Shown piece after piece: positions 34,043 to 42,292 of a stretch of 64,000 nt of DNA. The DNA is taken from NCBI GenBank assembly GCA_963749515.1, contig CAVVMR010000002.1, forward strand, positions 62,001 to 126,000, read 5' to 3'. Numbering within the stretch: the first letter of the stretch is position 1; each line of letters starts with the position of its first letter. The DNA is from Gaiellasilicea sp963749515. Lineage in GTDB: Bacteria > Actinomycetota > Thermoleophilia > Gaiellales > Gaiellaceae. Below the pieces are notes generated by a model, which saw only the letters and a list, made by a program, of their open reading frames with translations, was not told the origin of the DNA and did not search any database. The position numbers and the translations under genes are program-made.

Positions 34043-34693
34043 CTAGGACCTCGGGTCGACGAGCCCCGCGCGAACGGCCACGACGGCTGCCTGCGTGCGG
34101 TCGCTGACGCCGAGCTTCGCGAGGACGTGGCCGACGTGCGTCTTCACGGTCTTCTCGGACAGCGTCAGCTCACGGGCGATCCGCTTGTTCGGGAAGCCGC
34201 GCGCGACCAGGATGAGCACCTCGCGCTCGCGCGGTGTCAGGCGGTCGAGCGGCCCCCGGCCGCCGTCCGCCGCCAGCGACTCCATCAGCCGGGCGGCGAC
34301 GACGGGATCGAGCAGCGCCTCCCCTGCGTGCGCGGCACGGACGGCACGGACGAGCTCCTGCGGCTCGGCGTTCTTGAGCAAGTACCCGGCCGCGCCCGAG
34401 CGGAGCGCGGGCAGCAGCGTGTCGTCGTCGAGGAAGCTCGTCAGCACGATCACGCGCGCGTCCGGAGCCGACTCGCGCAGCAACCGCATCGCAGCCACGC
34501 CGTCGAGCCGCGGCATGACGAGATCCATCAGGATCACATCCGGAAGGAGACGCGTCGCCGCCTCGACCGCATCCCGGCCGTCGACCGCCTCGCCTACGAC
34601 CTCGATCCCCTCCTGGAGCTCGAGGAACCCGCGCAGCCCCTCCCGAACGACGGCGTGGTCGTCGACGACGAGCACGCGGATCGGCTCAGCCAT
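34043..34693 (-). CDS. NarL/FixJ-type response regulator
   Basis: This 216-residue protein has a receiver domain with acidic pair VVDDH, phospho-acceptor Asp in DVILMDLVMP, Thr/Ser in VLTSF and Lys in YLLKNA, and a LuxR-type helix-turn-helix (LTPREREVLILVARGFPNKRIARELTLSEKTVKTHV). It overlaps the kinase gene by eight bases and is its evident partner. Targets are unknown. Confidence 0.94.
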   Translation of the reverse strand: MAEPIRVLVVDDHAVVREGLRGFLELQEGIEVVGEAVDGRDAVEAATRLLPDVILMDLVMPRLDGVAAMRLLRESAPDARVIVLTSFLDDDTLLPALRSGAAGYLLKNAEPQELVRAVRAAHAGEALLDPVVAARLMESLAADGGRGPLDRLTPREREVLILVARGFPNKRIARELTLSEKTVKTHVGHVLAKLGVSDRTQAAVVAVRAGLVDPRS

Positions 34694-35819
34694 TGCCGGC
34701 CTCGAGGCGGACCGTCGTCCCCGTGCCGGGAACCGATTCGACCTCGAGCGTGCCGCCGAGCCGGCGCGCGCGCTCTTCCATCGAGGTCAGGCCGAGCCGG
34801 CGCGACCGCGTCTCCGGCGCCGCGGGATCGAAGCCGACCCCGTCGTCCTCGACCTCCAGCAGCACTCCCGCCTCGTCTCGGCGCAGCGTGACGACCACGC
34901 GCCGCGCCTGTGCGTGCTTGAGCACGTTGTGGAGCGCCTCCTGCGCAATCCGGAGGATCTCGCGATCGCGCACCGCATCCGGAGGCGGCTCTCCGTCGAG
35001 CACGAGCTCGATCTCCTCCTGCCCCAGCCGCCGCAACACCTCGATGTGCTTTCGGAGCGTGCCGCCGAGACCGTCCTTCTCGAGCTCTGGCGGGCGCAGC
35101 TCGAAAACGAGCGAGCGGAGCTCCTCGAGCGCCTCTCGCGCGAGGACTTGCAGCTTTCCGACTCGTTCGCCGGCCGCGGCGGGATCGCGGTCGAGAACCG
35201 TCGCCGCAGCCTCCGCCTCGAGCACCAGGCCGAACAGCTTCTGGCTGACGGCGTCGTGCAGGTCGAGCGCCAGCCGGTTCCGCTCGGCGACGATCGAGAG
35301 CTCCCGCGTCTGCTCGTAGAGGCGGGCGTTCGCGATCGCAATCGCTGCATGCGCGGCGAGCAGGCCGATCAGCTCCTCGTCCTCCTGTGTGAACTCAGCG
35401 CCCTCGAGCTTCTCGGTCAGGTAGAAGGCGCCGATCACCCCGGCCGGCGCGACGATCGGGACGCCGAGGAACGTGCGCATGTCCGGGTGCGTCCTCGGCC
35501 ACCAGCCGCGGAAGCGCGGATGCTCGTGGATGTCACTCGTCCGGTACGGCGACGCCGTGTCGAGCATGGCGCCGAGCATCCCGTGCTGGCGCGGCAGGGG
35601 TCCGAGCGAGGCGATCAGCTCGTCGCTCATGCCGGAGGTGAGGAACCGCCGAAAGCCGCCCTCGCCGTCGGGCAGCCCGAGCGCTGCGTAGCGTGCGCCG
35701 GCCAGCTCGCGCGAGCTGTCGACCAGCCGCTGCAGAACGTCGTCGACCGAAACCTCGGCCGCGACCGCGAGCACCGCGTCGCTGACCGCCCGCAGGGTGG
35801 GGCTCAGATGCTCGGCCAT
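34686..35819 (-). CDS. GAF-domain sensor histidine kinase (HisKA_3)
   Basis: This 377-residue soluble kinase starts at ATG 35819 (MAEHLSPTLRAV). A GAF domain (about 25-170) precedes HisKA_3 with phospho-His in ERNRLALDLHDAVSQKL and a HATPase domain (EALHNVLKHAQA, DDGVGFD, GLTSMEERARRLGG). It resembles DevS/DosT-like cytosolic sensors, but no haem ligand can be assigned. A longer reading to 35918 would run across the esterase promoter and is not adopted. Confidence 0.92.
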   Translation of the reverse strand: MAEHLSPTLRAVSDAVLAVAAEVSVDDVLQRLVDSSRELAGARYAALGLPDGEGGFRRFLTSGMSDELIASLGPLPRQHGMLGAMLDTASPYRTSDIHEHPRFRGWWPRTHPDMRTFLGVPIVAPAGVIGAFYLTEKLEGAEFTQEDEELIGLLAAHAAIAIANARLYEQTRELSIVAERNRLALDLHDAVSQKLFGLVLEAEAAATVLDRDPAAAGERVGKLQVLAREALEELRSLVFELRPPELEKDGLGGTLRKHIEVLRRLGQEEIELVLDGEPPPDAVRDREILRIAQEALHNVLKHAQARRVVVTLRRDEAGVLLEVEDDGVGFDPAAPETRSRRLGLTSMEERARRLGGTLEVESVPGTGTTVRLEAGNG

Positions 35820-35840
35820 CGTCCGGTGACGATAGCCCGC

Positions 35841-35867
35841 TTGACTGCCGGCGAGGGCGTGTGAGAT
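35841..35867 (+). promoter_or_regulatory. Promoter of the esterase gene
   Basis: TTGACT (35841-35846) and TGAGAT (35862-35867) are spaced by 15 bases. The same -35 and a TGANAT -10 occur at identical spacing upstream of the LacI gene, in both cases 10 bases before a shared 29-bp repeat. This conservation supports function. Confidence 0.6.
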
Positions 35868-35877
35868 CGTCGACCCA

Positions 35878-35906
35878 CTGTAAACGTTCTCAGTAATCCT
35901 TTTCAG
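35878..35906 (+). repeat. 29-bp operator-like direct repeat, copy 1
   Basis: The 29 bases are identical to 39369-39397. The core TGTAAACGTTCTCA (35879-35892) fits the LacI/CcpA-family cre consensus TGWAANCGNTNWCA. It lies just downstream of the predicted transcription start and 26 bases before the esterase ATG, a repressor road-block position. Confidence 0.8.
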
Positions 35907-35932
35907 TGATCGATTCAAGGACGGAGGCTCGC

Positions 35933-38080
35933 ATGGGAAACCGGCTCACACCGGTGCTGTTGGGCTGTATAGCCCTGTTCGTGATCTTGCTCGCGCCCTC
36001 GGCAGTCGGCTCGAGCAGCGCGGCGGAAGGGAGCCTCACGAGCGCCTCCTTCCGCTCCGCCACGCTGAAGGAAGACATCAACTACAACGTCTACCTGCCG
36101 GCGGGATACGGGGGCTCCGCCGAGCGCTATCCGGTGCTCTATCTCCTGCACGGGCGCGGCGACTCGATGAGCGCCTGGACGCAGATGAAGAGCACGCTCG
36201 ACGAGCTGATCGCCGCCGAGGAGATTCCTCCGACGATCGCGATCATGCCCGACGCGCCGTGGAGCAGCCGGGCGAGCTACTACGTGGACTCGGCCTACAA
36301 GGGCGCGGATCCGGGCCGGCCGGTCGAGACGGCATTCACCTGCGATCTGATCAAGCACGTCGACGCCGCCTACCGGACCGTGGCCGACCGCTCGGGCCGC
36401 GGCATCGCCGGCTACTCGATGGGTGGCTACGGCGCGATGCGCTACTCGCTCGCGCACCCCGACCTCTTCGGAGCCGCGATCGTGCTCAGCCCGGCCGTCT
36501 ACTATCCCGAGCCGCCGCTCGACTCCAGCACGCGCGAGTTCGGCGCCTTCGGCAAGGGTAAGAAGCTGTTCGTCGAGAAGATCTACAAGCAGCTGAACTA
36601 CCCGACCACCTTCCATTCCTTCGAAGCGACCGGCCTGCCACAGCGGATGTTCATCGCGGTCGGCGACGACGAGTTCAAGAACACCAACCCCAAGGACTTC
36701 GAGCACGACCTCGACTTCGAGGCTCATGTGCTCTTCAACAAGGCCCAGAGAGTCGAGAATCTCAGCTCGGAGCTCCGGGTCGTCGACGGCGGGCACGACT
36801 GGGACGTCTGGGGGCCGCAGTTCGTCGAGGGCGCGAAGTACATCTTCGAATTCCTGAAGCCGCCGCCAGTCCTGATGAAGGCCAAGCTGACGGGCACGGC
36901 CGGTGAGGAGCGCGCGGGAGGCGTCGCCACCGACACGGCCGGCAACGTCTACCAGGCTCTCGCGGGCGGAGGGTCCGTCAACGGCCAACCGTTCGCCGGC
37001 GACAAGGACCTCGTGCTCACCAAGCAAGCCGCGAGCGGCGCGACGGTCTGGACGCGCGCGATCGGCACCGTCCGGCTCGAGCGGCCCTACGGCGTCGCGG
37101 TCGACCCGCAGGGCAACGTGGTCGTCACCGGATACACGAACGGGGATCTGGACGGCAACCACGCCGGCAACACGGCGGACGACGTCTTCGTCGTCAAGTA
37201 CGACCCCAGCGGCAACCAGGTCTGGCTGCGGCAAATCGGTGTGCCGGGGCTCGCGGACCGTGGCTACGCAATCGCCACCGACGCGATCGGGAACGTCTAT
37301 GTCACCGGGTACACGCGCGGCAACCTGGCCGGCACGAACCAGGGCGACAAGGACGTCTACCTCCTGAAGCTCGATCCGAGCGGCGCTCAGGTCTGGCTAC
37401 GGCAGTTCGGAGGCGCCGGTGAAGACAAGGGCTGGGGTGTCGTCGCCACAGCCGACGGCGTTCGCGTCGCCGGTATGACGTCGGGTGCGATCGGCACTCC
37501 GGTGGGTGCGCTCGACGGCTGGGTCGCCCGCTACGACGCCGCCGGCAGCCAGGTCTGGCTGCAGCAGTTCGGCACCACAGAGAACGAGGAGGTCTGGGGG
37601 CTGACGGCGGATGTCGCCGGCAACTCGTACGTTGCCGCCTATTCGGCGGGCGACTTCGACGGCCCGCTGGCGGGGGACAAGGACCTCGTCGTGGCCCGGT
37701 TCGACTCCTCCGGCGCCCTGACGTGGAAGGATCAGGTCGGGACGACCCTGAACGACAAGGGCGCCGCGATCGCGCTCGACGGTGCCGGCAACATCTACGT
37801 CGCCGGCTTCTCGGACGGCAAGCTGGCCGGCCGCGTCGGCAAGTTCGACGTCGTGCTCCTCAAGTACGCGCCGGACACCAGCCTCGAATGGACACGCCAG
37901 TTCGGGACGGTCGAGGACGACGGAGCCGACGCGTTCGCCGAGGCCAACCTCTACCTCGCGACCCACGGCGGAAAGGTCTACGTCTCCGGGCTCACGCTCG
38001 GCGATGTCGAGGGCGCCCCGCAGGTCGGGCTCGGCGACGTCTTCCTCGCGACATTCGACGCCGCGGGGGTCAACGGCTGA
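35933..38080 (+). CDS. Secreted esterase (feruloyl-esterase/antigen 85 family) fused to SBBP beta-propeller
   Basis: The protein has 715 residues from ATG 35933, which has ACGGAGG five bases upstream. A signal peptide (about 1-28) is followed by an alpha/beta hydrolase domain of the esterase D/feruloyl-esterase family (about 35-310): YLLHGRGDSMSAWTQM, nucleophile Ser162 in GYSMGGYGAM and His in DGGHDWDVW. Residues about 325-715 contain about seven SBBP-type repeats (NVYVTGYT...GDKDVYLLKLDPSG...VWLRQFG), which fold as a beta-propeller. The shared operator ties it to the LacI sugar operon, suggesting release of acyl groups from plant polysaccharide or another extracellular ester. Substrate not proven. 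Confidence 0.85.
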   Translation: MGNRLTPVLLGCIALFVILLAPSAVGSSSAAEGSLTSASFRSATLKEDINYNVYLPAGYGGSAERYPVLYLLHGRGDSMSAWTQMKSTLDELIAAEEIPPTIAIMPDAPWSSRASYYVDSAYKGADPGRPVETAFTCDLIKHVDAAYRTVADRSGRGIAGYSMGGYGAMRYSLAHPDLFGAAIVLSPAVYYPEPPLDSSTREFGAFGKGKKLFVEKIYKQLNYPTTFHSFEATGLPQRMFIAVGDDEFKNTNPKDFEHDLDFEAHVLFNKAQRVENLSSELRVVDGGHDWDVWGPQFVEGAKYIFEFLKPPPVLMKAKLTGTAGEERAGGVATDTAGNVYQALAGGGSVNGQPFAGDKDLVLTKQAASGATVWTRAIGTVRLERPYGVAVDPQGNVVVTGYTNGDLDGNHAGNTADDVFVVKYDPSGNQVWLRQIGVPGLADRGYAIATDAIGNVYVTGYTRGNLAGTNQGDKDVYLLKLDPSGAQVWLRQFGGAGEDKGWGVVATADGVRVAGMTSGAIGTPVGALDGWVARYDAAGSQVWLQQFGTTENEEVWGLTADVAGNSYVAAYSAGDFDGPLAGDKDLVVARFDSSGALTWKDQVGTTLNDKGAAIALDGAGNIYVAGFSDGKLAGRVGKFDVVLLKYAPDTSLEWTRQFGTVEDDGADAFAEANLYLATHGGKVYVSGLTLGDVEGAPQVGLGDVFLATFDAAGVNG

Positions 38081-38086
38081 GCGAGA

Positions 38087-38121
38087 GTGGGCGGCGCCGG
38101 GCTCGTCCCGGCGCCGCCCAC
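38087..38121. terminator. Bidirectional terminator after the esterase gene
   Basis: A perfect 15-bp stem (38087-38101 with 38107-38121) and loop CTCGT lie between the convergent esterase and ABC ATPase genes. Confidence 0.85.
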
Positions 38122-38126
38122 GATCG

Positions 38127-39305
38127 TCATGCGGTCGCGAGCGCCTCCGGCCGGAGCGTCGCACCGCTCGCAGGATCGAAGAAGTGAAGCCGGCTCGGAT
38201 CGAGCGCGAGCTTGAAGCGGTCTCCCGGCTGGACCGGAGTGCCTTCGGCGACCTCGGCGGTGAAGAACGCGCGCTTGTCACTGGCCAGCAGCGACGCCCG
38301 CTCCTGGTCGTCGCTTGCGGCGCGCACGGAGTCGACGTCGACGGGCGGCGCCTCGATCGCGAAGAGCACGTGCGTCGCCGAGCCCAGCTCCTCGACGACG
38401 GCGACGTCGATCTCGATCGTCGGCAGCGAGGGGTCGGCCGTGCGGGCGTCGGCGAAGTCCTGCGGGCGGATGCCGAGAATCAGAGTGTCGGACGAGCCCT
38501 CGGTTGGGCGCCGAGTCTCTGTGAGCGGCACCCGGAACCCTGCGAACAGCACAGCGTCATCGGTGAGCGTCGCGTCGACGAGGTTCATCGACGGCGAGCC
38601 GATGAACGCTGCCACGAACAGGTTCCGCGGCTCGCGGTAGAGCACCTGTGGTGTGTCGACCTGCTGGACGGTCCCGTCGCGCATCACGGCCACGCGCGTT
38701 CCGAGCGTCATTGCCTCGACCTGGTCGTGTGTGACGTAGATCGTCGTCACTCCCAGACGCTCGTGCAGCCGCGCCAGCTCGGCTCGCATGTCGACGCGGA
38801 GCTTCGCGTCGAGGTTCGAGAGCGGCTCGTCCATGAGGAACGCGGCAGGCTCGCGCACGATTGCCCGGCCCATCGCCACCCGCTGCCGCTGCCCGCCCGA
38901 GAGCGCCCCGGGGCGCCGGTCCAGCAATTCCTCGAGGCCAAGCATGCGCGCCACCAGCTGAACACGACGGTTGATCTCTTCCTTCGGCGTCTTCCGAACC
39001 TTGAGCCCGTAGCCGAGGTTCTTCGCGACCGTCAGGTGCGGGTAGAGGGCGTAGTTCTGGAAGACCATCGCGATGTCTCGATCCCGGGGCGCGAGCCTCG
39101 CGACCTCCTGGTCGCCGATCCAGATGTCGCCCTCCGTGACCTCCTCGAGGCCGGCGATCATCCGCAGCAGCGTCGACTTGCCGCAGCCGGACGGCCCGAC
39201 GAGAACCATGAACTCGCCGCTCGCGATCGTCAGGTTGATGTCGTCGACAGCGCGTACGTCACCCTCGTAGACCTTCCCCACCTGTTCGAGCCTGATCTCG
39301 GCCAC
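38127..39305 (-). CDS. MalK/MsiK/UgpC-type sugar ABC ATPase
   Basis: This 392-residue ATPase has Walker A GPSGCGKST, Q-loop MVFQNYALYPH, signature LSGGQRQR, Walker B AFLMDEPLSNLDAKLR and switch His in YVTHDQVEAM, plus a C-terminal OB-fold (LGIRPQDF, SRLHFFDP). It would energise the two permeases encoded across the divergent promoter. The GTG start at 39305 has AAGGAG about ten bases upstream. Such ATPases in actinobacteria often serve several sugar importers. Confidence 0.93.
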   Translation of the reverse strand: MAEIRLEQVGKVYEGDVRAVDDINLTIASGEFMVLVGPSGCGKSTLLRMIAGLEEVTEGDIWIGDQEVARLAPRDRDIAMVFQNYALYPHLTVAKNLGYGLKVRKTPKEEINRRVQLVARMLGLEELLDRRPGALSGGQRQRVAMGRAIVREPAAFLMDEPLSNLDAKLRVDMRAELARLHERLGVTTIYVTHDQVEAMTLGTRVAVMRDGTVQQVDTPQVLYREPRNLFVAAFIGSPSMNLVDATLTDDAVLFAGFRVPLTETRRPTEGSSDTLILGIRPQDFADARTADPSLPTIEIDVAVVEELGSATHVLFAIEAPPVDVDSVRAASDDQERASLLASDKRAFFTAEVAEGTPVQPGDRFKLALDPSRLHFFDPASGATLRPEALATA

Positions 39306-39331
39306 GTCCGGTTGCTCCTTCGCGGTTGCTC

Positions 39332-39358
39332 TTGACTCCGATCGCGATCGTATGACAT
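39332..39358 (+). promoter_or_regulatory. Promoter of the LacI-sugar operon
   Basis: TTGACT (39332-39337) and TGACAT (39353-39358) are 15 bases apart, matching the esterase promoter. The interval is divergent from the MalK-type ATPase gene, so a repressor bound here could control both directions. Confidence 0.6.
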
Positions 39359-39368
39359 TCTCGAACTG

Positions 39369-39397
39369 CTGTAAACGTTCTCAGTAATCCTTTTCAG
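39369..39397 (+). repeat. 29-bp operator-like direct repeat, copy 2
   Basis: Identical to 35878-35906 and placed the same 31 bases after TTGACT. It lies 50 bases upstream of the lacI-type gene, consistent with autoregulation by that protein. Confidence 0.8.
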
Positions 39398-39447
39398 AAA
39401 TCGACACGCCTGAGACCCAGCCAACGCGCGAGGACCCGGCCGGCACC

Positions 39448-40443
39448 GTGCCGACGATCACGACTGTCGCGCGCCTGGCGAATGTGTCCGTCGCCTCTGC
39501 GTCCCGGGTGATGAACGGCATCCGCACGAGCGCGGCGACGCTCGAGCGGGTGACGGAGGCAGCCGAGGCGATCGGATACGTGCCGAACGCGGCCGCTCGC
39601 ACGCTCCGGTCGCGTCGAACGGGCCAGATCGCGTTCGCCATGCCGGACGTCGGCAACCCGGTCTACACGACGATGATCGCCTCGATCCAGGACGTGGCGA
39701 AGGCCCGCGGCTGGCGGTTGATGCTCCACTCGACCGGAGCGGACATGGAGGACGAGCTCGCCATAGTCCGGGACCTGAAGCACCGGTTCGTGGACGGGCT
39801 GATCCTGGCGTCGCTCCATCTCACGGACGTACACGCGGACGAGCTTCGGCGCGCCGCAGCGCCGGTGATCCTGATCGGGCGGCCGACAACTGGCACGACC
39901 GTCGACACGGTCCGGACGTACTCGCGCAAGGGCGCCTCTGAGGCCGTACGGCATCTCTACGGGGCAAACCGCAGGCGAATCGGGTTCGTAAACGGCCCCC
40001 AGCACACGTTGCCCGGAGCGTCGCGCCGGCTGGGCTACCTCGACGGCCTGCGCTCGTGCTCGCTCGCCCGTGACGACACGCTGATCGAGGTCGCCGAAGA
40101 CTTCATGATCGAGCCGGGCCGCCGTGCGGCGGTGCGCCTGCTCGAACGTGGTCGCCTCGACGCGATCCTCTGCGCGAACGACCTGCTCGCGATCGGCGCG
40201 CTCGCGGCGCTCCGCGACGCCGGCCTCGACGTTCCGCGCGACGTGGCGCTCGTGGGAATGGACAACACGCCGCTCTCCGAGGTCACGTGGCCGACCCTGA
40301 CGACCGTCGACCTCGGCTCCTCCGAGCGGGCCCGGATCGCCGCCGAGCTGCTGCTCGAGCGGATCGAGGACCCGGCCCGAGAGCCACGCGTCGTCGGCGT
40401 CGCGCCACGGCTCGTCGTCCGCGCCTCGTCGGGTGCCCAGTAA
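39448..40443 (+). CDS. LacI-family transcriptional regulator
   Basis: This 331-residue protein has the LacI DNA-binding head (ITTVARLANVSVASASRVMNG), hinge helix (AARTLRSRRTG) and a periplasmic-binding-like effector domain ending DVALVGMDNTPLSEVTWPTLTTVD. It starts with GTG 39448. It shares one base with the following permease gene (TAATG), so it heads the transporter operon. The cre-like repeat upstream is its likely operator. Confidence 0.92.
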   Translation: MPTITTVARLANVSVASASRVMNGIRTSAATLERVTEAAEAIGYVPNAAARTLRSRRTGQIAFAMPDVGNPVYTTMIASIQDVAKARGWRLMLHSTGADMEDELAIVRDLKHRFVDGLILASLHLTDVHADELRRAAAPVILIGRPTTGTTVDTVRTYSRKGASEAVRHLYGANRRRIGFVNGPQHTLPGASRRLGYLDGLRSCSLARDDTLIEVAEDFMIEPGRRAAVRLLERGRLDAILCANDLLAIGALAALRDAGLDVPRDVALVGMDNTPLSEVTWPTLTTVDLGSSERARIAAELLLERIEDPAREPRVVGVAPRLVVRASSGAQ

Positions 40444-41378
40444 TGAGTACCGTCCCGGAGGCAGGCCGGCCGGTCTTCAAGCGGCGCAAGCGCGGCCGCG
40501 CCGGGTCGGGCCTCTCCGGCCGCGAGACGATGCTGCTGCTGATCCCGGCGCTCCTGCCGATCGTGATCCTCAGCGTCCTGCCGCTCGTGCGCGGGATCTA
40601 CCTCGGCTTCACGGATGCGCAGGCCGGCTTCGAGATCACTACGAACTTCATCGGCCTCGACAACTTTCGCACGCTGCTCGAGGACGACCTCTTCGTCAAC
40701 TCGTTCAAGATCGGCCTGATCTGGTCGGTCTCCGTGACCGCGATCGGCTTCTGCTTCGCGCTCGGCCTGGCGCTCCTTCTGAGCCAGAACCTGAAGGGGC
40801 GCTGGCTGGCACGCTCGCTCGCCCTCGTCCCCTGGGCGATGCCGGCGGTCGTCGTCGGGATCATGTGGAAGCTCTTCTTCCAGCCGCAGGCCGGGATCCT
40901 GAACGAGATCCTGCGCCGCGGCCACATTCCGGGCGACACCACGGACTGGCTCTCGAGCTTCAGCTGGGCACTGCCGGCGGTGATCCTCGTCGGCGTCTGG
41001 GCGGGCATGCCGCAGACGACCGTGGCGCTGCTGGCGGGACTCCAGTCGATCCAGGACGAGCTGCACGAGGCGGCGGCCGTCGACGGCGCGACGGCCTGGC
41101 AGCGGTTCCGGACGATCACGCTGCCGCAGTTGCGCCCCGTGATCATTGCGATCACGACGCTCGACTTCATCTGGAACTTCAACTCGTTCGGGCTCGTCTA
41201 CGTCCTGACCGAGGGCGGGCCGGCGGGCAAGACCCAGCTCCCGATGCTGTTCGCCTACAGCCAGGCGTTCGAGTACGGCCAGTTCGGCTACGCGTCGGCG
41301 CTCGGCAGCGCGATGGTCGTCGTGATCGCCGTTGCGCTCGTCTTCTACCTCTGGGGCCGGCTGAAGGAGGCGAAGTGA
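40443..41378 (+). CDS. Sugar ABC permease, MalF/UgpA type
   Basis: This 311-residue membrane protein has six main transmembrane segments. The EAA loop is HEAAAVDGATAWQRFRTITLPQLRPV, the ATPase contact of family 1 carbohydrate importers. ATG overlaps the lacI stop by one base; its stop overlaps the next start (GTGA). Confidence 0.93.
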   Translation: MSTVPEAGRPVFKRRKRGRAGSGLSGRETMLLLIPALLPIVILSVLPLVRGIYLGFTDAQAGFEITTNFIGLDNFRTLLEDDLFVNSFKIGLIWSVSVTAIGFCFALGLALLLSQNLKGRWLARSLALVPWAMPAVVVGIMWKLFFQPQAGILNEILRRGHIPGDTTDWLSSFSWALPAVILVGVWAGMPQTTVALLAGLQSIQDELHEAAAVDGATAWQRFRTITLPQLRPVIIAITTLDFIWNFNSFGLVYVLTEGGPAGKTQLPMLFAYSQAFEYGQFGYASALGSAMVVVIAVALVFYLWGRLKEAK

Positions 41379-42223
41379 TCGTCACCGCCAGACCCAAGCG
41401 AGCGAAGAGCTTCCAGTACGCGGCGCTCTTCGCCTACGTCCTCTTCCTCGGCTTCCCGCTCCTCTGGCTGCTGTCGATGTCGCTCAAGGGGCCGCGTGAG
41501 CTCGTGCAGCTCTACCCGTCGTTCATCCCGAATGACTTCACGTTCGAGAACTACCGGTTGGCGCTGACCGAGGAGAACCACCAGTTCATCCGCAGCGGCA
41601 TCAACAGCTTCAAGATCGCCGTCGTCACCGCCCTGCTGACGACGATCGTCGGCCTGCCGGCGGCGTACGTGCTCGCGCGGCGGAGGGGCCTGATCACACG
41701 GCTCGGGCTCGGCTGGATCCTGCTCAGCCAGATGTTCCCGCTGATCCTGATCATCATCCCGCTCTTCCTGCTCCTGCGCGACCTGAAGCTGACGAACTCC
41801 CACGTCGGCCTCGTGCTCGTCTACGTCGTCTGGGCGCTCCCGTTCGTCCTCTTCATGCTCTACACGTACGTGCGCGGGATCCCTCGCGACCTCGAGGAGG
41901 CGGCGACGGTCGACGGCGCGACGCGGTTCCAGATCCTGACCGGGATCATCGCGCCGCTCCTCATGCCGGGGATCGTCGTGACGACGCTCTTCGCGTTCAT
42001 CACCGCCTGGAACGAGTTCTTCTTCGCACTCGTGATCCTCGAGAGCCCCGATCTGACGACGCTGCCGCTGAGGCTCGCGCAGTACGTCGGGATCGAGGGA
42101 GTCGTCAGGTTCGGCCCGCTCGCCGCAGCCGCCCTGCTGGCGACCCTGCCCAGCCTTCTCCTCTTCACGATCATCCAGCGCTGGCTCACCAGCGGCCTTC
42201 TCTCGGGGGCGGTCAAGGGCTAG
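41375..42223 (+). CDS. Sugar ABC permease, MalG/UgpE type
   Basis: This 282-residue partner permease has EAA loop LEEAATVDGATRFQILTGIIAPLLMPG. The GTG at 41375 follows AAGGAGG by four bases and overlaps the preceding stop. A much longer reading in this frame passes through the upstream permease gene and is not coding. It is followed after 69 bases by the binding protein. Confidence 0.92.
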   Translation: MIVTARPKRAKSFQYAALFAYVLFLGFPLLWLLSMSLKGPRELVQLYPSFIPNDFTFENYRLALTEENHQFIRSGINSFKIAVVTALLTTIVGLPAAYVLARRRGLITRLGLGWILLSQMFPLILIIIPLFLLLRDLKLTNSHVGLVLVYVVWALPFVLFMLYTYVRGIPRDLEEAATVDGATRFQILTGIIAPLLMPGIVVTTLFAFITAWNEFFFALVILESPDLTTLPLRLAQYVGIEGVVRFGPLAAAALLATLPSLLLFTIIQRWLTSGLLSGAVKG

Positions 42224-42292
42224 CGGAATGTCGTCACAAACGAAACCACGGCGTCGCGTGACGGCGCCCGACCGCAGAAAGGCGGGTCAGTA

